Shown in pieces: positions 33,831 through 45,819 of a stretch of 64,000 nt of DNA. The DNA comes from Omphiscola glabra (lineage: Eukaryota > Mollusca > Gastropoda > Lymnaeidae). Location: the NCBI GenBank assembly GCA_964017045.1, contig OZ024795.1:51074850-51138849 (forward strand), in the 5' to 3' direction. The notes beneath the pieces were generated by a model. It did no database searches. It worked only from the letters and a program-made list of their open reading frames with translations, and had not been told where the DNA came from. The position numbers were made by a program, and so were the translations under genes. Every line of letters begins with the position of its first letter. Positions within the stretch are counted from its first letter, which is position 1.

Positions 33831-33945
33831 GAGAGTCCACACACGTCTTCGATTGACGAAGCAAAACACGAGTTCAGTCATCATGTCCGTGACCAAGTCC
33901 ACCAACACCAACACGTCAGTGGTGTCATCCCGCTCCAATTGTTGA
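33831..33945 (+). CDS. Receptor exon 18: cytoplasmic tail and stop
   Basis: Phase 2 join gives MRVHTRLRLTKQNTSSVIMS, then VTKSTNTNTSVVSSRSNC and TGA at 33,943-33,945. The tail is basic just after the membrane and then Ser/Thr/Asn-rich; no ITAM, ITIM or known signalling motif is visible. The acceptor is TGCTCCACAG. A poly-A signal was not identified; the following 250 bp hold two poly-G runs. Confidence 0.75.
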
Positions 33946-34209
33946 TGGTGCCGCCCACGTGGCCGCGGATGTCTTGTGTCGCTGGGGAGATTGAGATGCG
34001 AGGGCAATGTGGTTGATTGGGGTGGGGGGGGGGGCAGTCCGATGACATAGGTTGGACGCTGGACGAGAATCGACTAATCTCATCAAAACCTGGCGATGGC
34101 ATGCACTCCGATGTTTTTCGAGGGAAAAAAGGGGGGGGGGGGGAGTGGGGTATTAAAGCAGTAGTGTTTCTACGTATAGATACTAAGTGCCCAGCAGAAC
34201 TGGCGTGGA

Positions 34210-34764
34210 CAGTGGAAGTTAGCGACGATGTGTGTACTTTTATTTATCTTCTTCTTCTTATGCCTTTTTACCCCGTCTGGGGCATAGGCCGTCCACAAGA
34301 ATTTTCCACTCATCCCGGTCCTGTGCTTTCCTTTCCAATTGCTTCCAGTTGTATCCCATATTTTGCGTGTCTGTCTCTAGTTCACGTCTCCATGTATTCT
34401 TAGGTCTTCCTCTCTTTCTTTTTCCCTGTGGATTCCATGTTAGACATTGTCTGGTGGTGCTATCTGGGGGTTTTCTCAGAGTATGCCCAATCCACCTCCA
34501 TCTTTTCTTTATGATGTCTTCATCAACGGGCACCTGGTATGTCCTTTCTAATAGATCTTTGTTGGTGATGGTATTTGGCCATTTGATGTTAAGGATCTTT
34601 CTAAGGCATGTGTTTATGAATGTCTGCACTTTCTGTGTAATGCTCGCTGATGTTTTCCACGTTTCTGCTCCATAAAGTAGGACTGTTTTGACATTTGTAT
34701 TAAAGATTCTGACTTTGGTTTGAAGTTTCAGCTGCTTCGACTCCCATATTTTCTTTAATAACAC
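34210..34764 (-). mobile_element. LINE ORF2 C-terminal fragment
   Basis: A continuous minus-strand frame reads TKVRIFNTNVKTVLLYGAET, then W. Further blocks are FINTCLRKILNIKWP, RRWRWIGHTLRKP-like (RWRWIGHTLR), KRKRGRPKNTWRRELE and LCPRRGKKA. This is the conserved region after the RT domain of non-LTR elements that often appear in invertebrate annotations. The frame stays open for 168 codons and ends in A/T-rich sequence. It probably comes from a family like that at 1-588. Confidence 0.88.
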
Positions 34765-34924
34765 AAATGCTCACCTCATTTTCAAATGGATTCGTTTTTT
34801 TTTTTTTTAAATAAATTAATTTTTTTTTATTTATTTATTTATATATTTTTTATTATTATTATTTATATTTTTTATTTTTTTTATTTTTATTTTGGGGAAT
34901 TTAAATTGGGGAATTAATTTAAAT

Positions 34925-35095
34925 TCGAATATGTGCGTTGAGTACTAGATGTAACTAATGTAGGTAATCGAATATGTGCGTTGAGTACTAGATGTAACTA
35001 ATGTAGGTAATCGAATATGTGCGTTGAGTACTAGATGTAACTAATGTAGGTAATCGAATAAGTGTGTGGAGTACTAGATGCAACTAAAGTAGGTA
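34925..35095. repeat. 43-bp minisatellite, about 4 copies, inverse of the 33.2-33.6 kb array
   Basis: The unit TCGAATATGTGCGTTGAGTA, then CTAGATGTAACTAATGTAGG, is the reverse complement of the intron 17 unit. It lies about 1 kb downstream of the receptor stop codon. Confidence 0.95.
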
Positions 35096-35263
35096 TTTTA
35101 GTTGATTTTAAAAGGGGGGTGTCTATTGTGGAAGTTAAATTGTGAATTTGTTATCTTTATATTGGTAGATTTAAAGGGGGTAGTCTATTGTTTTTTTTAA
35201 ACTATGCTGGTTTAGCGTTTCTACACTAACCTCGCACTGTGACAGTCTCGGGTCTGCCTAGAA

Positions 35264-35625
35264 CAGGGGTGGGCAAACTACGGCCCGCGGGCCGCATGCG
35301 GCCCGGCAACTGATATTATGTGGCCCTCGAAGGCATTTAGAAATTTAAAAAAATTACTATGTTTTTAAGTTATTTTGTTGAATTTTACAGAATTTCATGC
35401 ACCGTTATGATTTTTAAAACATTTTTGATCAAATTTCTTTCTAATTTTCTATTTTTTTAAACAGTCCTTGACCTTTGTCATGTAATGTTAAAATGCGAAA
35501 CTACCGATTTTAATATAGGGAAATGTTTATCGATATTTAAAAATTGGACATAATATACGTGCTGCCCCCCAATAGCTTTACCTTTGTCAATGTGGCCCTC
35601 CGCACAAAAAGTTTGCCCACCCCTG
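35264..35625. mobile_element. hAT non-autonomous element with perfect target duplication
   Basis: Starts CAGGGGTGGGCAAACTACGG and ends AAGTTTGCCCACCCCTG (inverted repeats). It has subterminal GGCCCGCGGGCC and two TGTGGCCCTC copies in opposite halves. GCCTAGAA flanks both sides (35,256-35,263 and 35,626-35,633). At about 362 bp it is non-coding. The family is not named; the ends are of the CAGGGGT hAT type. Confidence 0.92.
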
Positions 35626-35633
35626 GCCTAGAA

Positions 35634-36370
35634 CATCGATTTAGAATCCAAAAGTGAAAACACACACACACACTAAGGTGGAAAACAAATTCTGAGCCGA
35701 GTTGAATTTATTTATTTATTTTTTTTCTTTGAAAAGAACGAATAGCGCATCTCTATTTATTAAAAAGGAAAAGTTTTTTTGATAAGATAGATTTTGCGTG
35801 ATGAATGTATATTTATATTGTTTGGATGAAATGATGTATCGGCTAAGGCTAAGAATTGGGCCACAGTGCGACTGGGCGACTATCGTGTGGTAGATTCATT
35901 GTTGTTAGATTTTAAAAACTATAAACAATAATTGACAAGGAAATTTTTTTTTTAATAATTTAATAAATCGGGCAGAATTCAGCTTCTTCTCTATCTTATG
36001 CTTAAAAATCTCATCTAAATATTTCTCATGTTATCACATTTTACGATTAATGCAATTATTTCGTTTGTCATGAAAAGGTGAAATTTCAATTAAATTTATA
36101 TTTTTATGACGAAATATTAATTTAATGATTATGTTTCTTTAAAGGACTAAAATAATTTATTACGCGATATGATATATATATATATCCCATTAGTAGTTTA
36201 TACATCGTCATTATGCTTTAAATATTAATAAACAATAACTGTAGAGATATCTCTTTGTTATTGTGTATCAATATATTCATTTTGAATGGAATTTCTTGCT
36301 TTATAATTCTGTCTTAACCATTTTTGGTGCAGAGAGTAGTGTAAGAAAGTTGGATCGGCCAAACAGTGGT
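35634..36370. other. Intergenic, AT-rich, no gene seen
   Basis: No coding signal; short TA stretch at about 36,170-36,185. Confidence 0.45.
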
Positions 36371-36374
36371 GTGA

Positions 36375-36495
36375 AATCAGGGTTAAACACCAGGCCGATG
36401 ATATTAGGGTTCAACACCAGGCCTATGATATCAGGGTTCAACATCAGGCCTATGATATCAGGGTTCAACACCAGGCCTAAGAGGTCTGGGTTTAT
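36375..36495. repeat. About 29-bp tandem repeat, 4 copies
   Basis: Copies of GGGTTCAACACCAGGCCTAT then GATATCA. Confidence 0.88.
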
Positions 36496-37880
36496 GAGAT
36501 GGGGTTGAGCCAGCTAGGAATAATTTATCTCAAAATCTTCAGACCTTCTACCAAGTTCGAACCATCTACATCCCGTGAGTCACCTCTTCTCAACGCCATT
36601 ATGCAGAATCATAGTAGGTGTTCCGGAATATCCCATAGAAAGCTAAATATTTGAAAGTACAGTTGAAGTTGTTGGAAACTGCAAACTGGAAACATGTCTT
36701 CGAGAATCCTAACGTCTGCAGTGGTAACCACAAGAAATATTCTATCCTGAAATCTCTTCGTCTCTTAAATTAATGGCGTTCTAAATCACAGATTTCTTTC
36801 AAGGGACAAAAAAAAAAAGAAAGTTGTGACACTGAAATTTGGAGAGTAGCCTCCCTTTTTGAATAATAAATTCTGATCTAACTTAATCTAAGACGGAGAA
36901 GCCGAGCTGAAATAAATTTATAAGAAATGGTGTGACAAATCATCACAAATCATGAAAAATTATATCCAGCAAAATCAAAGCTTTTTTTTTTGTTGAGAAA
37001 ATGATTAATTAAATAATTAATGTTTGATTCGTCATTATTTAAATTAAATGGAAACGAAACAAACAAAAAATATACTCGACATAATAATAATATCGAGTAT
37101 AAATTGTTATTGGATATTGATATCGGTATAATAAACATGTTTACATGAAACAATTTTTCATTATTGTACGCATTTTTAAAAAAATAATTAAACAAAAACT
37201 GTGACTGTGTGATTTTAATGTGCACATTTCATTTTAATTTCATTCTATTATTTTAGTTTTAGCAATCAATCAATTCAGTACCACTCCAACTATACATATT
37301 TATGAAATTTTACACACACATAAAATCTTTAGACTTAGACTAAACTGTTTGTTTTCACTTTAAAAAAAAAAATTATTGACCTATTTTCCTTCAAAATGCA
37401 TAAGTGGTCTATTCTAAAGAGTAGTATAGAGTATAGACTATATTACTATACTATAGTAAACGGGATCGTGTCGAGGTAAATCGGTGCCAGGGGAAAATCC
37501 CAATGGCGCCCACCAATTTATAGAAAAAAGTTCCCCCTTGTGGCCGTGGAGGACCAGTAAAAAAACGATTTTGACAGCACTTCTCTTTGTGAAGTACATT
37601 ACATGTCATTTTATCATTTAATTTACTATAAATGTCATGTCTAAAGTCTAAGTCCAAGACGACTTTGGTACCCTCTGATGTTGGCGCCTGACGCCCGGCT
37701 CACTTGGCTTCCCATTTTCGCACGAGCCAGGGCCTTAAAATAGCTATGATATATTTATAGATATGCTTTCAATAATATATTTATAATTAATGTATTAAAT
37801 TCTAAATGAAGGCGTAAGCGTAAAATCGGTACTGGTAAGTATATAAAAAAGCTGCATGAATAACTACCAGGCTGTGTGTA
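36496..37880. other. Intergenic, no gene seen
   Basis: AT-rich; no recognisable domain in any short frame. Confidence 0.4.
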
Positions 37881-38193
37881 TTGTGTATCCCCAGGCCTCA
37901 GTTAAAATACACAGAAATTGTAGGCGTTGTAATAGTTTCAAATTCGCGTCCATTTCAACGATTAAAAGTTGAAACGTGCCGACAATCGCGAACCGTTGGA
38001 AGAATTAAAAAAAAAGGAAAAAAAAGAATAACTGTCAGTGAAGCACGTGACCTTCAACTCCTTGGTCTCGTTCAGCTACGAAGTCAGGCGGAGACGGCCG
38101 AAAAAAGGACCTCTGCCTGGGCATGGCGAGGTTTTAGCGAACTGGAATAAAAGACAGAATGTTTTGATTTCAGCAACAAAAGCCTTGGTTTAA
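37850..38193 (+). promoter_or_regulatory. Weak candidate promoter or first exon for the TET gene
   Basis: Compared with its AT-rich surroundings this stretch is locally richer in CpG (GTGCCGACAATCGCGAACCG, GGCGGAGACGGCCG) and contains a CACGTG E-box at about 38,044. It is followed by a consensus donor TTTAA|GTAAGT at 38,194. A TATATAAAAAAGC sequence lies just upstream (about 37,842). An 89-codon frame across it matches nothing I recognise. The orientation and distance allow it to be a 5' exon of the TET gene, but nothing proves it. Confidence 0.22.
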
Positions 38194-39576
38194 GTAAGTG
38201 TTTTGAAATGTGTGACAAATAAGTTGCTCAGTTTTAAATGTGTATATTGTTTTTATGGTTCACGGACACTTTATTAGTTAGTGTGTACTGTGTTTACCTC
38301 AGTCTTCCGCTGTGCCAGCAATGGGTAAAAATCGAAATTTAGTGGTAAATGTTGTCATTTTTGTTGTATGGCTGACCTCAATTATAGCTCAATATTTTTC
38401 CACAGACATTCGCATGAAAATGTTGAATAATAATAATAATAATATTATTATGCCTAATTTTTGTATACAAGTCAGTAAGTACATTGCATTGGGATTATCA
38501 GATTAGGGTTATCTGCTTGCCTTCGCATTGATTGTTGTCTTGATAATTGATATTATGAAAGAATTTCCATAATTCCAACAAATGAAAGTTTTTTTTAAAA
38601 TGTGTAAATAAAGTATTGTAACAAATCAATCATCATAGTCCAGGCTTAGCCTAGAAAGTGAGTGTAAGTCTGCCTAAAATCCAAAGTGACCCAAATCAAA
38701 GCATCATCATCAGTTAAAGTTAAGATTAAGAGTTGAACTAGTCATAAATGTTAAGAAATTGTTAAAATTTAATTAAACAATGACAATGAATCAATGATTA
38801 CATTTAAATTGGTTATTGATTGTTACAGTCATTGGAACACTAATTAGTTTTTAAATTTCAAGACCCATTGGAACACTAATTAGTTTTTCAATTTCAAATA
38901 ATTTTTCTAAATTTCATGTTTTGTATTGTCTGTTGAAGAAGAGAGCATTTAATGATTTAAAAATAAATGAAATATCCTTTCAATCATTCTGTCTTTTCAA
39001 GCCTGCCTAAACATATCTATCTTGTTCCACTATTTATTTGATTAACACGAATTGAACAGAAGCCCCAATGCCCATATATTTTCACTATCTAGACAATCTA
39101 GTACCTAGGTTAGGATAATAAAACTGTAACTATAATTATAAAAATATAATTTTCCACTCAATACACATATATGTATGAATAAAAGTATGTTGCACAAAAA
39201 AGAAATTCCAGAAAAATTAAACTAAATGACTAAATGAGATTCTTATAATACAGCAAGTGCGTTTGGTGCATAAGATTTACTTTTGCTCTTGGGAAATAGA
39301 CCACTGCTGTGTAAAGGGGGTGTGGAGCATTAGAAAATTAATATAGTTCAGGGGCGTAAAATAGTGTGAGAATGGCGTACGGGGGGGGGGGGGGGGGTCT
39401 AATTGGGATTCTCTTATGAAGTGTTTTTCTTGAATGCATGTTTTGTCAAGTAACTTTAGTAGATGGGAAGTTTGCACATTGCTGTCACCATGGCGGACTA
39501 TAACTGGTTCTATTATAATATAGTGAATAGATATTTTATGATAATAATAATGAACTCTATGGACAGGAGGATATAG
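38194..39576. other. Intergenic or TET first-intron sequence
   Basis: AT-rich. 39,180-39,400 is a diverged copy of the dispersed repeat at 19,590/22,330, ending CAGGGGCGTAAAATAG and a poly-G run at about 39,380-39,397. No exon seen. Confidence 0.45.
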
Positions 39577-39819
39577 CAGTGGTTCTTAACCAGGGGTACA
39601 TGCAACCCCCAGATGTGTAGATTGGTGAGGGAAGACCCAAAAAATCAGGAATTATTCTGACTGAATTATTTGCATTTTTATTAGCTGCAGCCAATATGTC
39701 TGGACACATTAGAAATTAAAGAAGGAAAACTACAATACCTGAATTATAGTGGGTGGGAGTGGGAAATGTTTTGAAATCAACAGGGTTTGAAGGGCTACAA
39801 AAAAGGTAAAGAACCCCTG
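39577..39819. mobile_element. hAT-like non-autonomous element
   Basis: Starts CAGTGGTTCTTAACCAGGGG and ends AAAGGTAAAGAACCCCTG. The flanks GGATATAG and GGGTATAG match at 7 of 8 bases, consistent with a hAT target duplication. At about 243 bp it is non-coding. The family differs from SPIN in its interior. Confidence 0.82.
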
Positions 39820-39827
39820 GGGTATAG

Positions 39828-42640
39828 AAGACTAAATATAAAATATATACTAAAATACTATGTTGCATGATAATTTTAGCCTATTATTATAAACATGATT
39901 ATAAAAAAAATTTAAAAATGGTGACTAAAAGCCACTGGCTACTGTGAAAACAGGCTAGCTCTTCTGTCACTTTTTTAAAAACTATATTTTTTGACAAAGT
40001 AAGAATTATACAATTCTAGAGTCGGTATAGTCATGAAATATTAAGATCCTCACATTGAGTGATATTTGGCTCAGAACATTTTAAAATGTCATTTATTTCG
40101 AATTACAAAATGACAGTGTGGAATTAAGCATGAGATCCGATCATAAAAACTTAATACTTCATACTACCTACTCAGCGTCATCATTAATTTAAACAAATGT
40201 ATAGAATTAGAAATCCCCTTTTTAAAAAAAAACATCACATTATTATTATAATTAAGAAACATGGAGACAAATACTTACTTACTGGTAGTCACTAACTTAG
40301 TTGTTAATGCTCTCACTCTTGTCAGTTCTGGTCACTGAGGTTCATCTTATTTAGCAATTTAAAAAAATTAAATAAAATTCTAAGTGAGGAGTATGGATGG
40401 GATGAGATGGTGTCCAGAGCTGGCGAGAATAATCGGTAGAGTCATGGGGGGGGGGGGGGGTTAGCAGGATCAATCGGGGAAAGAAGAGTAAAAGATAGCA
40501 GCGTAAATAGGGTTGGTGCCATGATTTTTGCAGCCCTCCTTTCACAAGAAACAACAACTCTGCAGCAAGTCAAAAGTTCTGCCCCTCAATAAAAGACAAA
40601 AAAAAATGCACCCCAAAGAAACAAGAGGTAATGCAAGGTTCGGTGGGTTTAGGGGGAAAGCATTTGTGTTGAGGAGAAGGTTTTAGTAGTAGGAGCAGGT
40701 AAGAGGGTGATGTTAGCGGTAATAGGATTGTAGCTAGGGTTGAAGTGGGGGGGGGGGGAAGGAGAATTAAGGGTGGAATAAGTTGTTAAAGCGTTATTTT
40801 TTAAGAGGGATTAGAGTATTCATAAATTTATTAAGTTCTGCTATAATTTTTTTTACGGAAACCTTATGTTTATATTTTATATATTCAGGTTTGAAGCAAA
40901 TAAATGGGGTTTTAGGGGGATGTTTAACTAGAGTTTCAAATTGTAGCCAGCACATCTGAAATAGACAGTTAGTGCACTGTAGTGTAGTCTTGTAGTAGTA
41001 ATTACAATGCTGCCTACTGTAGCCTCATTATGATGAAACACTCCCTATTGATTTTTCTCCTCCTCCTCTTCCTGCTCTGGTTGGTTCCCAGGCAACCAGC
41101 ATTAAGTTCTCCAGTCAATCAATACCAAACACTAGCAAAAGTTCACCCAATGTTTATGCTGACACATTCACACTTCATTGAGCATGAAAGCTCTGAACAA
41201 TTTGCTGTAAGAATTTAAAAAATTTTTTTGGTGATTAAATTTTTATTCAAAACATTGTTTTTAAAACAATTAAAATGAGTATTTTGTTTCATGTTCTATT
41301 TAGTTTTCAATGAATAAGTCGTGGTCAAGATTAGCTAACGGTTTGACCTAGTTTTTGTCATGTTCACTGCAATGAGGTGTGGTTAGTTACTGAGGATGGA
41401 GCAAACATTGCCTTCTGATCTGTTAATTAATACTAATATCATGTATCTTGCATTAGTCTTCTGATATTTTTGTCAACCTTTTTACCAGTGCCAACTGGTG
41501 ATAATATGCTAACATTTTTGGGGACCACTACAAAAAAATTTCAACAGTTATTAATGTAAGTCTAAATAGTATTTTTGTTTGTGTTTCAAGTCTTATATTA
41601 TTAAATGAACATTCTGTGATTCTTAGGTAATTTAATTAACAAAAAACTTAAAAGTAAAACTGGAAATAAAAGAAGGGCACGTGTTAAACTTTTGTGAAAA
41701 CAATTATCAATCCAGTCAATAGGTTTCTGACCAATGTGTACATGTTTCTCTGCTAGAATATTTGACAAGCATAATAGCTACATATAATTGGTTTCCCTTT
41801 TTTTGTATCTCACACTGTTAGTCTGAAATAGTTTCTTCCTCCAAATTATTATAGACTGTGGTGTCTTCAGCTGAAATAATTTTTTTGTTGACCTGCAGAC
41901 CAGACCTGGTCCACACGCCAAGGGGGGAAACCACAGGTGTATCCTAATCCTGTAATATTTGTTTATCTCAATTTATAGCCACCTTTTATTTCCTCTATTC
42001 TCAGATTCATGATACAGGCATGATTGTCAAAAGCATGCCTGCATTAAGTCTTCTATTGCCAGAGGATGTAGCAGCAAATGAAAGGGTCACTGATGAAAGT
42101 TTCCATAGTTTCCTGCACTTGATGCCCGGTCACTCAAAGAAATAACAAAAGTCAATGATGTGATTTCATTTCTTCATGTACTCAAGTCTTAAGTACGTCT
42201 AGTATTTGATGCTTTAAGAGAGGGAAATCAGTTGACAGCATTATGTTCAAAAGACTGGATATACAATAGCTGTTTCATACGCCTGATGCGCCGTGGTGTT
42301 GGTCTTGAAACTAAAAATGGACAATAAGGTAAGTTAAAATATATTTTGATAAGTTCCTAGAAATTTTTAATTTTGATTGTTTCCTTTTAGTCTTGCAGTC
42401 ACTGACACCCAGAACCTTTTTTTATGATTATTCCATAATTATTTTAACAAGTTTTATTGCAGTAAAAAATAAAAAATGATAGTACATTAGACTACAACAA
42501 ATTTTTTTTTATTTTAAAGGCAGGATTTCAATTTCTTAATATAATAAGTACAATTAATCCAGTTGTAAAGGCCAGTGAACCAGCCTCTCAGTGTATCCTA
42601 ATAAAGCCAGTGCACCAGACTGAACGTACTATACTATAAA
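39828..42640. other. Intergenic, no supported gene
   Basis: AT-rich sequence with poly-G runs at about 40,446 and 40,748. No CXXC-type Cys-rich coding stretch was found here or elsewhere between 34 and 50 kb. Confidence 0.45.
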
Positions 42641-42649
42641 GTAAAACTA

Positions 42650-42810
42650 AATAATGCGTTCACAAAGAAATTTGACGCAAAATTTTAACGTGTGCACTGA
42701 AAAAAATTTGACCAAACTTCCGTTCAACCAAATTTCCGTTCTATCAAACTTACGTCGATCAATTTTCAGTCAACGAAATTTCTTTCAAACAAATTTCCGG
42801 ATACGATCTT
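42650..42810. repeat. Dispersed repeat, inverted relative of 26,590-27,010
   Basis: Contains GACCAAACTTCCGTTCAACC, GTCGATCAATTTTCAG and CAAATTTCCGGATACGATC, the reverse complements of motifs at 26.6-27.0 kb. Confidence 0.65.
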
Positions 42811-42990
42811 AATAAAGCCAGTGCACCAGCCTCTCAGTGTATGCTAATAAAGCCAGTGCACCAGCCTCTCAGTGTATGCTAATAAAGCCAGTGCACCAGC
42901 CTCTCAGTGTATGCTAATAAAGCCAGTGCACCAGCCTCTCAGTGTATGCTAATAAAGCCAGTGCACCAGCCTCTCAGTGTATCCTAATAA
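42805..42990. repeat. 35-bp minisatellite, about 6 copies
   Basis: The unit GTGCACCAGCCTCTCAGTGT plus ATGCTAATAAAGCCA. A further single unit at about 42,565-42,610 lies on the other side of the dispersed repeat, suggesting that element inserted into the array. Confidence 0.93.
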
Positions 42991-43090
42991 AGTTAGACAT
43001 GTGGAAACCTCAGTCTCAGACTCACTTACATGATCTGTTAGATCATGTGTTGTTTTCATCATGCCACTGTCACTGCACAACTGTTTAAAT

Positions 43091-44581
43091 CAGGGGTGTC
43101 CAACCTTTTAGCTTCCCAGGGACACAATGGAAAGAGACAAGTTCATGTGGGCCACATATAAAATACACTAACACTAACAATAACTGATGAGCAACAAAAA
43201 AAAAATAACTACAAAACAGAAAGGCAACATGTTTAAGAAATTTAAAGTTCATAAAATCATGATTTTTTTTAAAGTAAAAGAAAGACAACATAACCACATG
43301 AAATTAGTGAGATGTTTGACATTTCTTTGGAGTTGAGACATTTATGCTTTGATATTTTGTTTGATGGAAGTAGTTGCGATTCTCAGTGAGTTCTTAAGGT
43401 GCTCAGCAGATATTTCGGCTCTAATTTTATTCTTTGTGTACATTATCCTTGAAATATCTGCTCACAGATTTAGGTGCTTCCAAATAGTGATGACTTGAAT
43501 AAAGCATGATGGTGAAGAGAGGATTATTTTTCACTGAGAAGATATATAGTAGTCCAGTAAAGAGACTTTATCAAATATTCTTAAATTTTAGTTTCAGATT
43601 GTAACTCTATGCATTCCATTTGGAAATAGGCAGGTTATATGTGTATGTCGCCAGAAAATAGAGTTGAAAAATTATCAAAAGATTAATTATTTTTCATGAA
43701 ATCTAAAAACCTATTCTCAAATTCCTTTATCGAATCAAAAACAAAGGTTTTGCCATATTTTTAGTTTCATCGCTGTTTAGGTTCAGGCATTGTATTGATC
43801 AGTTTGTTTCACAGTGAACTCATGGTTAACTCATTTAATTGAGTGGTCAAGTCAACTAAAAATGCCAATTCTGTGAACCAGTTTTCTTAGTCAAGTTTTT
43901 GATTCCATTAACGAATGGATTTCACTTCGCAAATAATTTTTTAAATGTTTAACAATTTACCTCAATTTAATCATCTTACTTCCACAAAGTCAATGTGGTC
44001 AGTTGTCCTCAGTCAGCATCCTTCACTTTAATTCTAGGAATTGGCAATGTGGATCTCTTGGCCTTGATGACAATCTGCACGACCCACGATAAAATCTTTG
44101 TACCCCAAATCATTGATCTTTCTTTTCTGTTTTTTCTTCTTTTTATCTATCATCACCGGTGAACAATTATTTGCTATACCAGATATGTTTACAATTAATA
44201 GCTATACCAGATATGTTTACAGTAAGTATTTGTACCAGATATGTGCACAGTTGGTAGCTATATCAGATATGTTCACAATTGATAGCTATAAAAGATATGT
44301 TCACAATTAGTAGCTTTACCAGATGTGTTCACAAAAGTAGCTATAACAGATATGTTCACGATGAATAGAGAAAATTGCTCTATAGAGTATAAATCTCAGC
44401 TTCCTATAAATCTTTTTTTTTTCTTTTGATGGCACTTAAGAAGCATGTTCTTCTGTGATATTATATTCGTTATCAATACCTCTGGTCGCCATCTCTTAAC
44501 ATTTGTACGTTAACAATCTTAACTTGGGCCGTATTAACAACCATCATGAGCCACATGCGGCTCGTGGGTTGGTCACCCCTG
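43091..44581 (-). mobile_element. Decayed hAT transposon with transposase remnants
   Basis: Ends are CAGGGGTGTCCAACC and GGTTGGTCACCCCTG, inverted repeats 1.49 kb apart. On the minus strand around 43,370-43,480 the interior encodes CEQIF, and after a stop IRAEISAEHLKNSLRIATTS. This matches the C-terminal dimerisation region of hAT transposases of the ZBED/GTF2IRD2-related type (CEQxFS...LxxxHLxxxLRIA). Stops and frameshifts show it is dead. The 8-bp flanks do not match, so the ends may have decayed. Confidence 0.78.
44165..44360. repeat. About 30-bp tandem repeat within the hAT element
   Basis: Copies of ACCAGATATGTTCACAATT, then AGTAGCTAT, with variants. Confidence 0.8.
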
Positions 44582-45115
44582 ATCAAATAATACATGTGCC
44601 CTTTTTATGGGTGTGGGTCTCTCAACTTCTGGAAGGCTTTTTTTTATATAGTGGGAGTTGTGTATTGGGATAATAATGGGATAATAATGTAAATGTAAGC
44701 AAGAATGGGTGTCGATGATGAATTGTGTTGGACTTTGGGGATTTAACATACTTAAAAGCCATAATTCTATAAACGACGCATGATTTAGATCATTCTCTGA
44801 AGGAATTAAATAATACCCATGAAGCTAGATCTTTCTTTTCACTATCCAAATGTCATATGTTTATGGAATTTTTTTTCAAATAACATAAAATATTGCACTA
44901 TAAAGCATTGCACCATAAAACATTGCACAATATTACTATAAAAACATTAAAACATTGCACCATAGTACCATAAAACATCAAAACATTGCACCATAAAACA
45001 TTGCGGCTTGTAAGCAATATAATTTACAAACAAGTCTCTTCTCATGATAGCTTCATATCTGTGTGTTACCCCGAATCTTCTCCTATTCTACTGACTTTAA
45101 TCGAAAGTACTACCC
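44582..45115. other. Intergenic, no gene seen
   Basis: AT-rich; short CATTGCACCATAAAA repeats at about 44,890-45,005. Confidence 0.45.
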
Positions 45116-45127
45116 TTCTTAATCTCA

Positions 45128-45505
45128 GCATGTGCTACACTGAATCTGCTCCCATAATATTGACAATATTCGTACGTGCTACACTGAATCTGCTCCCATA
45201 ATATTGACAATATTCGTACGTGCTACACTGAATCTGCTCCTATAATATTGACAATATTCGTACGTGCTACACTGAATCTGCTCCTATAATATTGACAATA
45301 TTCGTACGTGCTACACTGAATCTGCTCCCATAATATTGACAATATTCGTACATGCTACACTGAATCTGCTCCTATAATATTGACAATATTCGTACGTGCT
45401 ACACTGAATCTGCTCCTATAATATTGACAATATTCGTACGTGCTACACTGAATCTGCTCCCATAATATTGACAATATTCGTACGTGCTACACTGAAGCTG
45501 CTCCT
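45128..45505. repeat. 44-bp minisatellite, about 8 copies
   Basis: The unit CGTGCTACACTGAATCTGCT, then CCTATAATATTGACAATATT and CGTA. Confidence 0.95.
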
Positions 45506-45734
45506 AAGCTACCCTTAATCTCTGCATGTGCTACCATGAATCGGCTCATATGCTACCGACTATCCGTAATTGCTACCCTTAATCTCTGCATGTGCTACAC
45601 TTTATCTACGCCTATCCTATCCTATCAATCTTCCCACGTGCCAACCATGCTCCTTATCTCTAGTGTTAACTAAAAGTCTGGTTTATAGCGCATATTTAAT
45701 TAAGGAAGCTGCATATTAAAGCTGGATGGATTGG

Positions 45735-45815
45735 ACTCGTCTCATCTAAGAGAAGGCAACATCTAAGAGAAGGCAACTCATCTAAGAGAAGGCAACTCAT
45801 CTAAGAGAAGGCAAA
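45735..45815. repeat. 19-bp tandem repeat, 4 copies
   Basis: The unit CATCTAAGAGAAGGCAACT. Confidence 0.9.
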
Positions 45816-45819
45816 CTCT

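Noticed and set aside
38312..38506. 64-codon frame with a hydrophobic stretch (NVVIFVVWLTSIIA)
   Set aside because: Short, AT-rich, no splice or homology support, and ends in (AAT)n repeat.
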